A DNA stretch of 22,013 nucleotides from Planococcaceae bacterium UBA3370 (lineage in GTDB: Bacteria; Bacillota; Bacilli; Bacillales_A; Planococcaceae): contig DEQI01000224.1 of the NCBI GenBank assembly GCA_002360295.1, forward strand, positions 1 to 22,013, read 5' to 3'. The notes beneath the pieces were generated by a model. That model made no database searches and was not told the DNA's origin. It was given only the letters and a program-made list of their open reading frames with translations. Each line of letters opens with the position of its first letter. The stretch's first letter is position 1. Position numbers and translations under genes: made by a program. Of the stretch, positions 1 to 7,441 are shown one piece after another.

Positions 1-1761
1 CTTCAATTTCGTTTTCCATTCTTCAATTTTTTCCTCAACAGAAATTAAATTTTTCCCTAAAGTAAATGAATTGTCAGCAGATCCTTCTTTCCCCGCTTTT
101 GTAGCGATTGTATCAATTCCTATTTTAGCTATACTTCTTAATTGAGTAATTAATCCACCTTGATCTTCTGAACCATTTGCTCCCTTAGACCGTGTAAATA
201 AATCTGCAATTGCCTCTGGGTTTGCTTCAATTGCTGCTTTAAGCTTGTCTTCATCAATTACTAATTTCCCATTATCTGAATACGTTCCGGATGTAGTAAT
301 ACCTATTTTATATAAAGCATTATACTGTTTATCTTTATCTGTGCTAATTGAGTAAATAGCTGTCCGCATATTTGAAACAACTGAGCTTATTGCATTATCA
401 TTTCGTAATATACCCTGTTTCGCTTTTTCTTCCCATTTTTTGATCTCATCTTCCGACATTTCGGCTTTTTGAGCATCTGTTAAAGGGCTATAATTATAAT
501 CTTTTTTCTCTTTTATAGGTGAATTCAGGCTTTCAATTAGACCATTATATAACTCAACAAAAGATTTTACTTGATTTACAACCGCATCCGAATCGGTATT
601 TGATGAAATTGTCACAGGTCCATCTGTAAATGTTTTGTTTAATGTAATTGAATAACCTAATTCAGTAAATGTATTAGTCTGGGATGTTTTAGTAATGCCA
701 TTTACAGTATATTCAGCATTTTGACCATTTGCAATTTCACCTGTTGCATTCGTAGAAAAACCAATTGATGAAAATAGCGCATTACCTGTGTCGGATAAAA
801 CTTGTAGTGAACCACCAGCTGCTTCACCTGTTGCTGCAGTACTTAAAGATAATTGACCATTACTAAAAATAGCAGTTGCTCCAGATCCTGAGCTATTGAT
901 TCGTTCCACTAATTGATCAATAGTGTCCGTTTCCTTATATTCTATTGTAGTTGCTTTCATAGAACCATCTTTTTGAAGAATGTTAAAAGTCAGCTCACCC
1001 TTATTTAAGTCATTTAAGTTTAGCCCTAAATCTTTCAAAGTTGATGCACTATTTGCTGTATAGCCACTTGTTGGAATAGTTGTTTGAGATATATCGGTAC
1101 TTGCTAATGTATCATCGACACTTTTATTGAAACCAATTTGTTTAAGGAAATTAACGTTATCAACAGTTACTTCTACATCCTGTCCTAAAGAAAAAGAACC
1201 ATTTACAAATTTAGCATTATCAAACCCAACCGACTTTAACTTTGAAACAATTGAGTCAATTGAATCACTTGGATTGTAAACAAATGATTTATCTTCACCA
1301 TTAATCGTGAATTTTGCCGTACCACTTGATGTAATACCTAAATCAGATAATTTATGGCTACTGTTTAGAGTATTAACTTTATTTAAACTTCCAGATTTTG
1401 TTGCACCTTTAGCTAAATTTGATACTGATGAAATTTCTAATGACCCTGCTGAAGAAGACCCTGCTGTAACAGAAACCTTACTAGAATCAGATACTGAAGC
1501 AGATTTTGTTAGAAATGAACTTGGCTTATATTTATCATAAGCCTCTGATCTAAAAGCTTCCATTTTTCTATTTATGTCGCGATAAGAATCACGTTGCCAT
1601 TCATATTTTTGCTTTTGTTGCTGAAGTTTTTCCATCTTTGCACTTTCAGCTTTCATTAACTTTTCTACAATTGAATCAATATCCATACCTGAAGCTAACC
1701 CAGTAAAACGATTACCTGTTGTACTTAAATATGAAAACGAAGTTGCGTTTGTTGATGCCAT
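1..1761 (-). CDS. fliD: FliD, flagellar filament cap (hook-associated protein 2), 3' end cut by the window
   Basis: FliD forms the cap at the tip of the filament and folds exported flagellin into place. 587 codons are visible, in frame to base 1, and the C-terminus lies outside the window. The N-terminus has the usual signature FTGLASGMDIDSIVEKLMKA, followed by a charged heptad stretch (KMEKLQQQKQKYEWQRD) that forms the D0/D1 coil. The middle is Ser/Thr-rich beta domain. Near the window edge comes the conserved FliD_C region (YNGLIESLNSPI, then LYKIGITTSGTYSDNGKL). The start at 1761 is set by a TTGGAGG ribosome site 9 bases upstream. With at least 587 residues it is longer than B. subtilis FliD (about 500), so the exposed domains are probably larger. 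It is 20 bases downstream of flaG and is likely cotranscribed with it from the sigma-D promoter at 2209-2235. fliS/fliT would be expected next. Confidence 0.96.
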   Translation of the reverse strand, partial: MASTNATSFSYLSTTGNRFTGLASGMDIDSIVEKLMKAESAKMEKLQQQKQKYEWQRDSYRDINRKMEAFRSEAYDKYKPSSFLTKSASVSDSSKVSVTAGSSSAGSLEISSVSNLAKGATKSGSLNKVNTLNSSHKLSDLGITSSGTAKFTINGEDKSFVYNPSDSIDSIVSKLKSVGFDNAKFVNGSFSLGQDVEVTVDNVNFLKQIGFNKSVDDTLASTDISQTTIPTSGYTANSASTLKDLGLNLNDLNKGELTFNILQKDGSMKATTIEYKETDTIDQLVERINSSGSGATAIFSNGQLSLSTAATGEAAGGSLQVLSDTGNALFSSIGFSTNATGEIANGQNAEYTVNGITKTSQTNTFTELGYSITLNKTFTDGPVTISSNTDSDAVVNQVKSFVELYNGLIESLNSPIKEKKDYNYSPLTDAQKAEMSEDEIKKWEEKAKQGILRNDNAISSVVSNMRTAIYSISTDKDKQYNALYKIGITTSGTYSDNGKLVIDEDKLKAAIEANPEAIADLFTRSKGANGSEDQGGLITQLRSIAKIGIDTIATKAGKEGSADNSFTLGKNLISVEEKIEEWKTKLK

Positions 1762-1781
1762 AACTTTTTACCTCCAATAAT

Positions 1782-2156
1782 TTAAATTTTTTCGTCTACA
1801 ATCATACCTAACATTTTTTGCATTTCATAAAAGGCGTCGAGTAGCTTTTTTGGCGGGATTTCTTTTACTACCTCATCCGTATCTTTATTGACTACTGTTA
1901 CATAATAGCGTTCCAAACCTTCATGATACATGAACTTTGACGCGCTATGAGTTACTTCTAGCATCTCATTCATCGTAATCACAGCTTGTTCGATCTTACT
2001 TGTATTTTTATCATTAATTTCTAAATACTTATCATCTGATGGAATTGTAGTATCTTCACTTCCTTGTGTAACCAATTTACCTGTTGCCGATTCAATATTA
2101 TGACTATTTTTAGTCGATGTTGTTTGTTCAACTGAAGATTGAGAGGTAATACGCAT
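1782..2156 (-). CDS. flaG: FlaG family flagellar protein
   Basis: Small flagellar protein of the FlaG family (YvyC in B. subtilis), always found just before fliD; in other bacteria it influences filament length. The N-terminal half is polar and probably disordered. The C-terminal half holds the family core: LEVTHSASKFMYHEGLERYY, VTVVNKDTDEVVKEIPPKK and LLDAFYEMQKMLGMIVDEKI. Two ATG codons are possible. The one at 2165 directly abuts AAGGAGG with no spacing, while the one at 2156 lies 9 bases after it, so I choose 2156 (124 residues, starting MRITSQ). A near-consensus sigma-D promoter lies about 50 bases upstream. It is the first gene of flaG-fliD. Confidence 0.93.
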   Translation of the reverse strand: MRITSQSSVEQTTSTKNSHNIESATGKLVTQGSEDTTIPSDDKYLEINDKNTSKIEQAVITMNEMLEVTHSASKFMYHEGLERYYVTVVNKDTDEVVKEIPPKKLLDAFYEMQKMLGMIVDEKI

Positions 2157-2208
2157 AATATCCATCCTCCTTGAATTTAATTAGAGCGTATTTAATTACT
2201 TTTTCTTT

Positions 2209-2235
2209 ATATCGGAAGATTATTTCTTTATTTTA
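2209..2235 (-). promoter_or_regulatory. Sigma-D (sigma-28) promoter of flaG-fliD
   Basis: Read on the minus strand: TAAA (2235-2232), a spacer of exactly 15 bases, then TCCGATAT (2216-2209). The motility-sigma consensus in Bacillus is TAAA-N15-GCCGATAT, so 11 of 12 positions match with ideal spacing. It is correctly placed about 50 bases before the flaG start. It implies late, FlgM-controlled expression of flaG-fliD, independent of the upstream glycosylation operon. Confidence 0.85.
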
Positions 2236-2341
2236 CTAAAACTGCAATTTAAGAATTATTGATAGGAATGAGCATTTATAATAATCAAACCAATCATTAC
2301 TTGTACTAGAATTCTGTACATATAAAGAATTTATATAAAAA

Positions 2342-2395
2342 GAAAAAAGCATAGCAAAGCACCATATTTTTTAGGCACCAATGTTATGCTCTTTT
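2342..2395 (-). terminator. Probable intrinsic terminator before flaG
   Basis: On the minus strand AGCATAACA (2390-2382) can pair with TGCTATGCT (2356-2348) with one A-C mismatch, and a T-rich tail (TTTTTTCTTTTT) follows. A plus-strand A/T tail also exists, so it may work in both directions. It lies between the DUF2920 pseudogene and the sigma-D promoter of flaG and would stop read-through from the glycosylation island. The arms enclose 25 bases with only patchy extra pairing, so this is a moderate call. The rest of the 354-base gap (2157-2510) holds the flaG promoter and otherwise AT-rich DNA in which I see nothing. Confidence 0.5.
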
Positions 2396-2510
2396 ATGAA
2401 AAATGAAGATTAGTTAATTTGTTATTTCAATCTGAAACATTGGCAACCCGTTTAAAAAATCAACACTTAGATTTGTATGTAAACTACTAACTATATATTA
2501 CTTTGTTTTT

Positions 2511-3453
2511 TTAATTTATTTCTATATGTAGAATTTTTTTTAGAGCATAATCTACTAAATTTATAAAATCTGCATCTAAACCGTGATTAGTTGATTTAAA
2601 AATTACTCCATTAACCTCTTTACTACCTATAACTTCAAAATCTACATTGGATACCAGTTTTAATGCTCTTTCTTTATCCTGTACATCAACTAAATCATCA
2701 GTTGTACCTAGGCATGAATAGATATAAGCACCATAATCAAACCTACTGTATAAATTATGTAAGGACAATGCTCATATAATATTATTGCATTTCCAACTGC
2801 ATTTAAAAGTGAACGATTTTGTATAAATATTTTGGTTCAACCCATGCGACAATATCAATAATTTGTGAAAACAGATGTGGTGCAAGTCTATTCACCAAAT
2901 GTAACAAAAATGCTCCTTGAGATTGTCCAAATCCTAACACTCTATCCCCATCAAATGGTAATAGATTTTCAATTAGAATTATTTTTATTGCTTCAACTGA
3001 GGTAATAATATCAATTGCCTACATATATCCCATATCTACAAATTCATCTATAAATTCATCTAATAATGCCTTAGTCTTAATATTAAAATCGTATTTACTT
3101 ATTATACTTTAAAATAATGATGAATCCTTATTAAATAATATTTGATCTTAATTTCTCAGATGCGAGACAAATGGAGTATCTACTAAAATTCTATCTGCTG
3201 TTTGCATAAAGTTACTTCCAAAATAATTACAACTGAACAGCAACAACATTATACTTGTCAGAAAAAATGTCCTCATTTTCTTATACACTTTAGAGTCAAT
3301 ATTCCCACCAAATCCAGGAACAAAAACAAAAATCCCCGTATCTTCATCAGTTCCTTTTTCAGGAACAGAATAATCTATCCGTCATTTTCTATCGTTGCTT
3401 CCAGTATATATATTATGGTGTGCAGGAATATTTATCGTATAGCTATAGCTCAA
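2511..3453 (-). pseudogene. Decayed DUF2920-like alpha/beta-hydrolase gene
   Basis: Reading the minus strand across lesions gives a recognisable DUF2920-type protein, a family found in flagellar-glycosylation loci (Campylobacter, some Bacillaceae). A TTG at 3453 follows a GGGGGAG ribosome site and begins LSYSYTINIPAHHNIYTG. Then come GIFVFVPGFGGNIDSKVYKK, a frameshift near 3270, DKYNVVAVQ, an extra T near 3231 and NYFGSNFMQTADRILVDTPF. The hydrolase-like nucleophile turn GFGQSQG follows near 2890-2910, and VNRLAPHLFS after it. A further frame change lies between 2805 and 2768. The tail, which contains NHGLDADFINLVDYALK, is open over 2511-2768 and on its own looks like an 85-residue gene. In-frame stops sit at 3382-3384, 3148-3150, 3109-3111, 3019-3021 and 2803-2805. 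The total length implies about 314 codons, shorter than I expect for the family (near 400), so internal deletion is likely. Not functional. Family assignment is from remembered motifs. Confidence 0.75.
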
Positions 3454-3637
3454 ATTCTTTTGTCTCCCCCATCAATTAATAGTATCAATTGTATAAAAAA
3501 AATATCGTTTTTTTAGACCCAACTCCGTAATTAAATAGTTATATGTTAATATAGTATTAAAATATAGGTACACTATAGTTAATTTTAGAAAACAAAGTAG
3601 ACTAGGGGACCTGCACTACTTCGGTAAAAAAATGGAT

Positions 3638-3669
3638 AGGCTACACTAAGTTGGACAGATAAAATAAGG
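3638..3669 (+). repeat. Left inverted repeat of the IS3 element
   Basis: The core CTACACTAA-TTGGACA pairs with the right end. Inner AAGG is shared too. The outermost bases (AGGCTA here, TGTCAA at the other end) match poorly, so the exact left boundary is uncertain by a few bases. Confidence 0.65.
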
Positions 3670-3710
3670 GCTTGTAAACTTAGACTATTAACTAAAGGGA
3701 GCGTGCTACT

Positions 3711-3992
3711 ATGACACGTCAACGTCGAACTTTTACACCCGAATTTAAACTGCAATTAGTGAAGCTTTATGAAAATGGTAAATCTCGTGCAGATATTGCT
3801 AGAGAATATGATATTACACCTTCTGCGTTAGATCGTTGGATTAAAAATCATAAAGAAACAGGTTCTTTCGCTGCCAAAGATAATCGAACAGAAGAAGAAA
3901 ATGAGCTGGCTCGATTACGTAAAGAAAACCAACGATTATTGATGGAGAACGATATTTTAAAGCAAGCAGCGCTGATCATGGGACGAAAATAG
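3711..3992 (+). CDS. IS3-family transposase OrfA (helix-turn-helix subunit)
   Basis: 93-residue DNA-binding subunit of an IS3-type transposase. Residues 1-50 form the HTH (FTPEFKLQLVKLYENGKS, then DIAREYDITPSALDRWIKNH). Residues 60-90 form a leucine-zipper-like coil (EENELARLRKENQRLLMEND) ending in LKQAALIMGRK. A GGGAG ribosome site lies 9 bases before the ATG. orfA ends at TAG (3990-3992), and orfB continues in the -1 frame. Slippage at CGAAAATAG would give the continuous family sequence GRKIDVIRNN, the usual way IS3 elements make the OrfAB fusion, although only four A are present here. It appears intact. Confidence 0.9.
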   Translation: MTRQRRTFTPEFKLQLVKLYENGKSRADIAREYDITPSALDRWIKNHKETGSFAAKDNRTEEENELARLRKENQRLLMENDILKQAALIMGRK

Positions 3993-3994
3993 AT

Positions 3995-4839
3995 GTGATT
4001 CGAAATAATGCTCACAAATATTCGGTATCAGCGATGTGTAACGTCCTTAATCTACCAAAGAGTACGTATTATTTTCATGCCAATCTATCTAGCAAACGTG
4101 TGAAAAAAGCCGAAGATACAGAGATTTCAAAGGAAATTGCCCGTATTTTTAAAGAGAGCCGTAATAATTATGGCACACGTAAAATCAAGAAAGAGTTAGG
4201 CAAGTTACCTCAACCAAAACAAGTTTCTCGTCGTCGCATTGGGCGACTAATGAATGAATTAGGGCTGGTATCAAACTATACGGTGGCGCAATTTAAGCCA
4301 TATAAATCAAGTTGTAACGAAGCACCTGTAAAAAATGAACTGCAGCGTCAATTCAGCAGGATGAACAATTAGCGGTTATTGTCAGCGATTTAACATACGT
4401 TCGTGTCGAAAAAAAGTGGCACTATGTATGCTTATTTGTTGACCTTTTCAATCGTGAAATTATCGGTCATAGTGCTGGTGAAAATAAGACTGCAGAGCTT
4501 GTGTATCAAGCGGTTTCGAGCATCCAGGCGAACTTAAATAATGTCAAAATGTTTCATACAGACAGAGGAAAAGAGTTTGATAATAAACTAATTTCAGAGG
4601 CACTTGAAACATTCGGTATCCAGCGATCGCTGAGCATGAAAGGATGCCCTTATGATAATGCCGTGGCTGAAGCGACATTTAAAGTATTTAAAACAGAATT
4701 CGCTAATGGAGCACACTTCTCTTCACTTGAACAGCTCGCTCTTGAACTTGATGATTATGTTCACTGGTTCAATAACATTCGAATTCACGGAACACTGGGC
4801 TATTTAACGCCTGTGGAATTCAAGCAACAGACCTTATAA
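3995..4839 (+). pseudogene. IS3-family transposase OrfB (DDE integrase), frameshifted
   Basis: Catalytic subunit of the IS3 transposase, broken into two frames. The first part (3995-4372) carries the HTH_21-like segment (KYSVSAMCNVLNLPKSTYYF, NYGTRKIKKELG, SRRRIGRLMNELGLVSNY) and ends early at 4370-4372. One base is missing near 4354-4357. The other frame then continues as QDEQLAVIVSDLTYVRV through to 4839. All three DDE residues are present downstream: D in VSDLTYV, D in FHTDRGKEFDN and E in NAVAEATFKVFKTE, followed by the IS3-typical NNIRIHGTLGYLTPVEFK. Repairing the single base would restore a full-length protein of about 280 residues, so inactivation is probably recent. A sequencing error would look the same. 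Confidence 0.88.
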
Positions 4840-4863
4840 TTTTTGTCCAGTTTAGTGTTGACA
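4832..4863 (+). repeat. Right inverted repeat of the IS3 element
   Basis: Reads inward from its outer tip as TGTCAACACTAAACTGGACA, the usual TG...CA-type terminus of IS3 elements. It overlaps the last bases of orfB, as is common. About 23 of 32 positions match the left end. The 136 bases from here to legF (4864-4999) hold no gene and no convincing terminator, only short AT-rich inverted repeats around 4875-4895. Confidence 0.75.
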
Positions 4864-4999
4864 TACCAAAAGAACTTATGATAATACTGATATTATCGGT
4901 GCAATTTACCATAGGTAGAATATCGGTTTTTTAATAAGCAAATATGATATTCTGTAGTATTAATTTGTAAGATGTTACCACGTATACCATTACATCTGA

Positions 5000-5674
5000 C
5001 TATTTCTTTAGCAAATACCCACAGACCTCAAAATCGGTAATAGTATCAATATCAAAGGAGTTCTCTTGTTGCATAATATATGCTTTAGTTTCTTCTGTTA
5101 AAAAGGATTTTGCCTTTAATAACGCATCAATTTTCGCTATATAAATTGCACCATTTAATGCATAGACCTTCGGTAACTCCTGACGCCTTGTAATAAGTTT
5201 ATCTGGAATAATTAACGGTTGCATACTTCCCCCCTCTAATGTATACATCCAATAGGGCGATTTATCGGGTTCCGTTACAGAAACACAAAAATTTGCTTTT
5301 TGCTTCAACATAAATTCTATACATCCATCAATATCTTCAACAGTTCTTAATGGAGATGTGGGTTGCAAAAGTACTACTAAATCAAACCCCGGACATTGCT
5401 CAATAGCATGTAGTACAGGCTCTATTCCTGGAGTATTATCTTGTGATAACTCTATCGGCCTTTTAAACGGAACTTCACATCCATACTTTTTTGCAACCTC
5501 GATAATTTCTTCATCCTCTGATGATGTTATAAGTCTAGTTATATACTTTGATTTTTTTGCCTCTTCGATAGTCCAAGCTATTAAAGGCTTACCTGCTAAC
5601 TCATGTATATTTTTACGTGGGACCCCTTTTGATCCTCCACGAGCAGGAATAATAGCTAAAATCTTGGGTATCAT
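5000..5674 (-). CDS. legF: CMP-legionaminic acid synthase (acylneuraminate cytidylyltransferase family)
   Basis: Activates the nonulosonic acid with CTP to the CMP-sugar that the flagellin transferase uses; cytoplasmic. 224 residues, normal for the NeuA/LegF/PtmB family. The N-terminal nucleotide-binding signature IPARGGSKGVPRKNI (residues 9-23) is intact. LLQPTSPLRTVEDID carries the family PTSPLR motif, LPKVYALNGAIYIAK is the sugar-side loop, and the C-terminus ends FDIDTITDFEVCGYLLKK. It is the last gene of the leg operon, overlapping the upstream gene by ATGA, with GAGGAGC 8 bases before the start. The neighbours (LegB, C, G, I) make legionaminate a better call than neuraminate, but the exact substrate cannot be read from sequence. 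After it the operon meets the IS3 element. Confidence 0.9.
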   Translation of the reverse strand: MIPKILAIIPARGGSKGVPRKNIHELAGKPLIAWTIEEAKKSKYITRLITSSEDEEIIEVAKKYGCEVPFKRPIELSQDNTPGIEPVLHAIEQCPGFDLVVLLQPTSPLRTVEDIDGCIEFMLKQKANFCVSVTEPDKSPYWMYTLEGGSMQPLIIPDKLITRRQELPKVYALNGAIYIAKIDALLKAKSFLTEETKAYIMQQENSFDIDTITDFEVCGYLLKK

Positions 5675-6711
5675 TTATATTGCTCCTCATATTCTATATT
5701 CGCTTTCTCAAAATCATCCATTCTTCCAATATCCAGCCAGTATTCTTGAATAGGAAAAACTGTAGCAACCTTTTCTTCTTTAATAATTTTTTCAAAAAGC
5801 GCTGGCATATCAAAAAATTCCCCTTCAGGAATATAATTCAGGGCTTCTGGACTTAAAACATAAATCCCCGCATTTACATAGCTTTTATGTTTAGGTTTTT
5901 CTTTAATCGAAACTAAGCATTCCCCTTTTGTTTCAATTACTCCAAATGGAACTTGATATTCATATTCTCGTACACACATTGTTCCTATTGCGCCGTGACT
6001 CTCATGAAATTCCATCAGCTTTTCAAAGTTTACTTGTGTTAACAAATCACCATTCATAACGAAAAAAGGTTTTTCCGGTTTGTTTTGGAGTAAGGAAAGA
6101 GCACCGGCTGTTCCCATTCGTATGTTTTCTTCTATGTATTTAATTGATACACCAAAATCAGTACCATCTTGGAAATAGTTTTGAATAATATCTTTTTTAT
6201 AATTAACTGATAGAATAAAGTTTGTATAACCATATTGTTTAAAGCCTTCAATAATTGTTTCTAAAATTGGCTTTCCACCTACTTTTAGCATCGGTTTAGG
6301 AATATAGTCTGTTAATGGACGTAAACGTGTACCTAGTCCGCCAACCATTAGTACAATTAGATTTTCCTTTTCAGCTTTAAAGTCTTTAAATATTATATCT
6401 TTTAAAATATTATTCTCATCAACAATGGGTAATTGTCTTAACCGTTTGGATTGCATAAGTTTATAATAGGTTTGATTAGGTTGATTTGTCTTTGCCATAA
6501 TAGGAGAAGTATTCATGATCTCTTTAATTTCAACTTGAAGTCTTTTCCCATTAATCAATCCTCTTCGAATATCACCATCTGTTACTGTTCCAAGAAGTTT
6601 TCCTTCTTTATTAACTACTACAGCAAATTGCAAAGATCCTTCATCTATTATCTTCATTGTTTCTAGCAATGTTTGTTCTGCATATACTACGATATTTGAC
6701 CAACGTTTCAA
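5671..6711 (-). CDS. ptmE: CBS-domain nucleotidyltransferase, PtmE-like (glucosamine-1-phosphate guanylyltransferase)
   Basis: Two CBS repeats (about residues 1-110, with GTVTDGDIRRGL and RQLPIVDENNIL) precede a sugar-1-phosphate nucleotidyltransferase domain (about 115-346). The latter has GGLGTRLRPLTDYIPKPML (124-142), VMNGDLL and NAGIYVLSPE. This architecture matches Campylobacter PtmE, which makes GDP-GlcN for the GDP-based legionaminate pathway. The inference here is that the pathway starts from a GDP-linked sugar. The start is TTG at 6711 after GGTGGGG (5-base spacing); the only nearby upstream ATG soon runs into a stop. It overlaps legF by 4 bases. No dedicated GlmS/PtmF-like enzyme is in the window, so the sugar phosphate would come from central metabolism. 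The nucleotide (GDP or UDP) is not proven. Confidence 0.85.
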   Translation of the reverse strand: MKRWSNIVVYAEQTLLETMKIIDEGSLQFAVVVNKEGKLLGTVTDGDIRRGLINGKRLQVEIKEIMNTSPIMAKTNQPNQTYYKLMQSKRLRQLPIVDENNILKDIIFKDFKAEKENLIVLMVGGLGTRLRPLTDYIPKPMLKVGGKPILETIIEGFKQYGYTNFILSVNYKKDIIQNYFQDGTDFGVSIKYIEENIRMGTAGALSLLQNKPEKPFFVMNGDLLTQVNFEKLMEFHESHGAIGTMCVREYEYQVPFGVIETKGECLVSIKEKPKHKSYVNAGIYVLSPEALNYIPEGEFFDMPALFEKIIKEEKVATVFPIQEYWLDIGRMDDFEKANIEYEEQYK

Positions 6712-6731
6712 GTTATCCCCACCATTCTAAC

Positions 6732-7394
6732 TTACTTTTGTGCTATAACTACCCATTCCTTGATAAACCGCTTCCGCTCCTCCAAACTTCTGCTAATTAT
6801 CTCAAATTCTTGGATAAGGAACTTTTCTAGCATCACTTTCATATCTTCTTCAGTTGCAAATCTAGTAAATCCCTTTCCTTTCATAGGACCTTCTTCAACA
6901 ATCCAAGAATTATATCCCACACTTTCCCCTGTTTTATCACCCCAACAACCATTAGCGAAATGTTTAGTGAATAATTTCCCACCTGGTTTAAGGACTCTAT
7001 GTATTTCATTATATATTTTTTTAGCATTATCAAAGTTATTTGCATAAATTGCCTCACTATCAATTACTGCATCAAAAAAATTATTCTGATAAGGAATATT
7101 CAATATATCACCTTGAATTACATTTCCTGACCATTCTAAAAATTCCTCATTTAATCGGTGAATAGCTTTTTTTACTGCTATTTCTGATCCATCTATCCCA
7201 TAAACAGAAAATCCCTCTCTTGATAGATACCATAAATTAGCACCAACTCCACAGCCAACCTCCAGAATTTTTATTGCATTACGATTATTACTCTTATAAA
7301 AGTTTTTTGCTGTAAATCTAATTAAATCTTCTGAAGGATATTTTCCCCACTCTTGATTTAAAAACACATCATCCCATACTTTATCCCAGGACAT
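6732..7394 (-). CDS. Class I SAM-dependent methyltransferase
   Basis: 220 residues with a Rossmann methyltransferase core. Motif I is ILEVGCGVGANLWYL (about 42-56), the acidic loop is VYGIDGS, the post-II segment is VIQGDILNIPYQNNFFDAVID, and HRVLKPGGKLF follows. The variable C-terminal part (GCWGDKTGESVGYNSW, GFTRFATEED) would define the substrate, and I do not recognise it. The ribosome site GGAGGGG is well placed. Its position inside the legionaminate operon suggests O- or N-methylation of the nonulosonate, its activated form or the finished glycan. N-methylated legionaminate derivatives are known on Clostridium botulinum flagellin. Other targets, including flagellin itself, remain possible. 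Confidence 0.85.
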   Translation of the reverse strand: MSWDKVWDDVFLNQEWGKYPSEDLIRFTAKNFYKSNNRNAIKILEVGCGVGANLWYLSREGFSVYGIDGSEIAVKKAIHRLNEEFLEWSGNVIQGDILNIPYQNNFFDAVIDSEAIYANNFDNAKKIYNEIHRVLKPGGKLFTKHFANGCWGDKTGESVGYNSWIVEEGPMKGKGFTRFATEEDMKVMLEKFLIQEFEIISRSLEERKRFIKEWVVIAQK

Positions 7395-7441
7395 AATAAT
7401 ACCCCTCCATTTTTTGTAAGATTTCTTAATAAAATAATAGC

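Larger units (their letters stand above)
3638..4863 (+). mobile_element. IS3-family insertion sequence, probably inactive
   Basis: A 1226-base element with an orfA/orfB transposase pair on the plus strand, bounded by imperfect inverted repeats of about 32 bases (23 matching). It sits between the end of the legionaminic-acid operon (legF stop at 5000) and the decayed DUF2920 gene, which are on the opposite strand. The flanks (GAT left, TAC right) do not form a 3-base target duplication. Together with mismatches at the left tip and the frameshift in orfB, this suggests an old or rearranged copy. Only one copy is visible in the window. Confidence 0.85.

Noticed and set aside
1307..1540. Plus-strand open frame inside fliD
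   Set aside because: Fully antisense to a clear FliD reading frame; no start signal.
2157..2165. Upstream ATG as the flaG start
   Set aside because: It abuts the AAGGAGG sequence with no spacing; ATG at 2156 has proper spacing.
3202..3516. Plus-strand open frame of 104 codons
   Set aside because: It lies antisense to the DUF2920 pseudogene, whose minus-strand motifs account for the sequence. It has no ribosome site and a low-complexity product.
3635..4866. 3-base target duplication of the IS3 element
   Set aside because: The flanking triplets (GAT and TAC) differ; shifting the ends by a base or two does not give a convincing duplication.
4864..4999. Terminator after legF
   Set aside because: Only short AT-rich inverted repeats without a following T-run on the minus strand; not supported.
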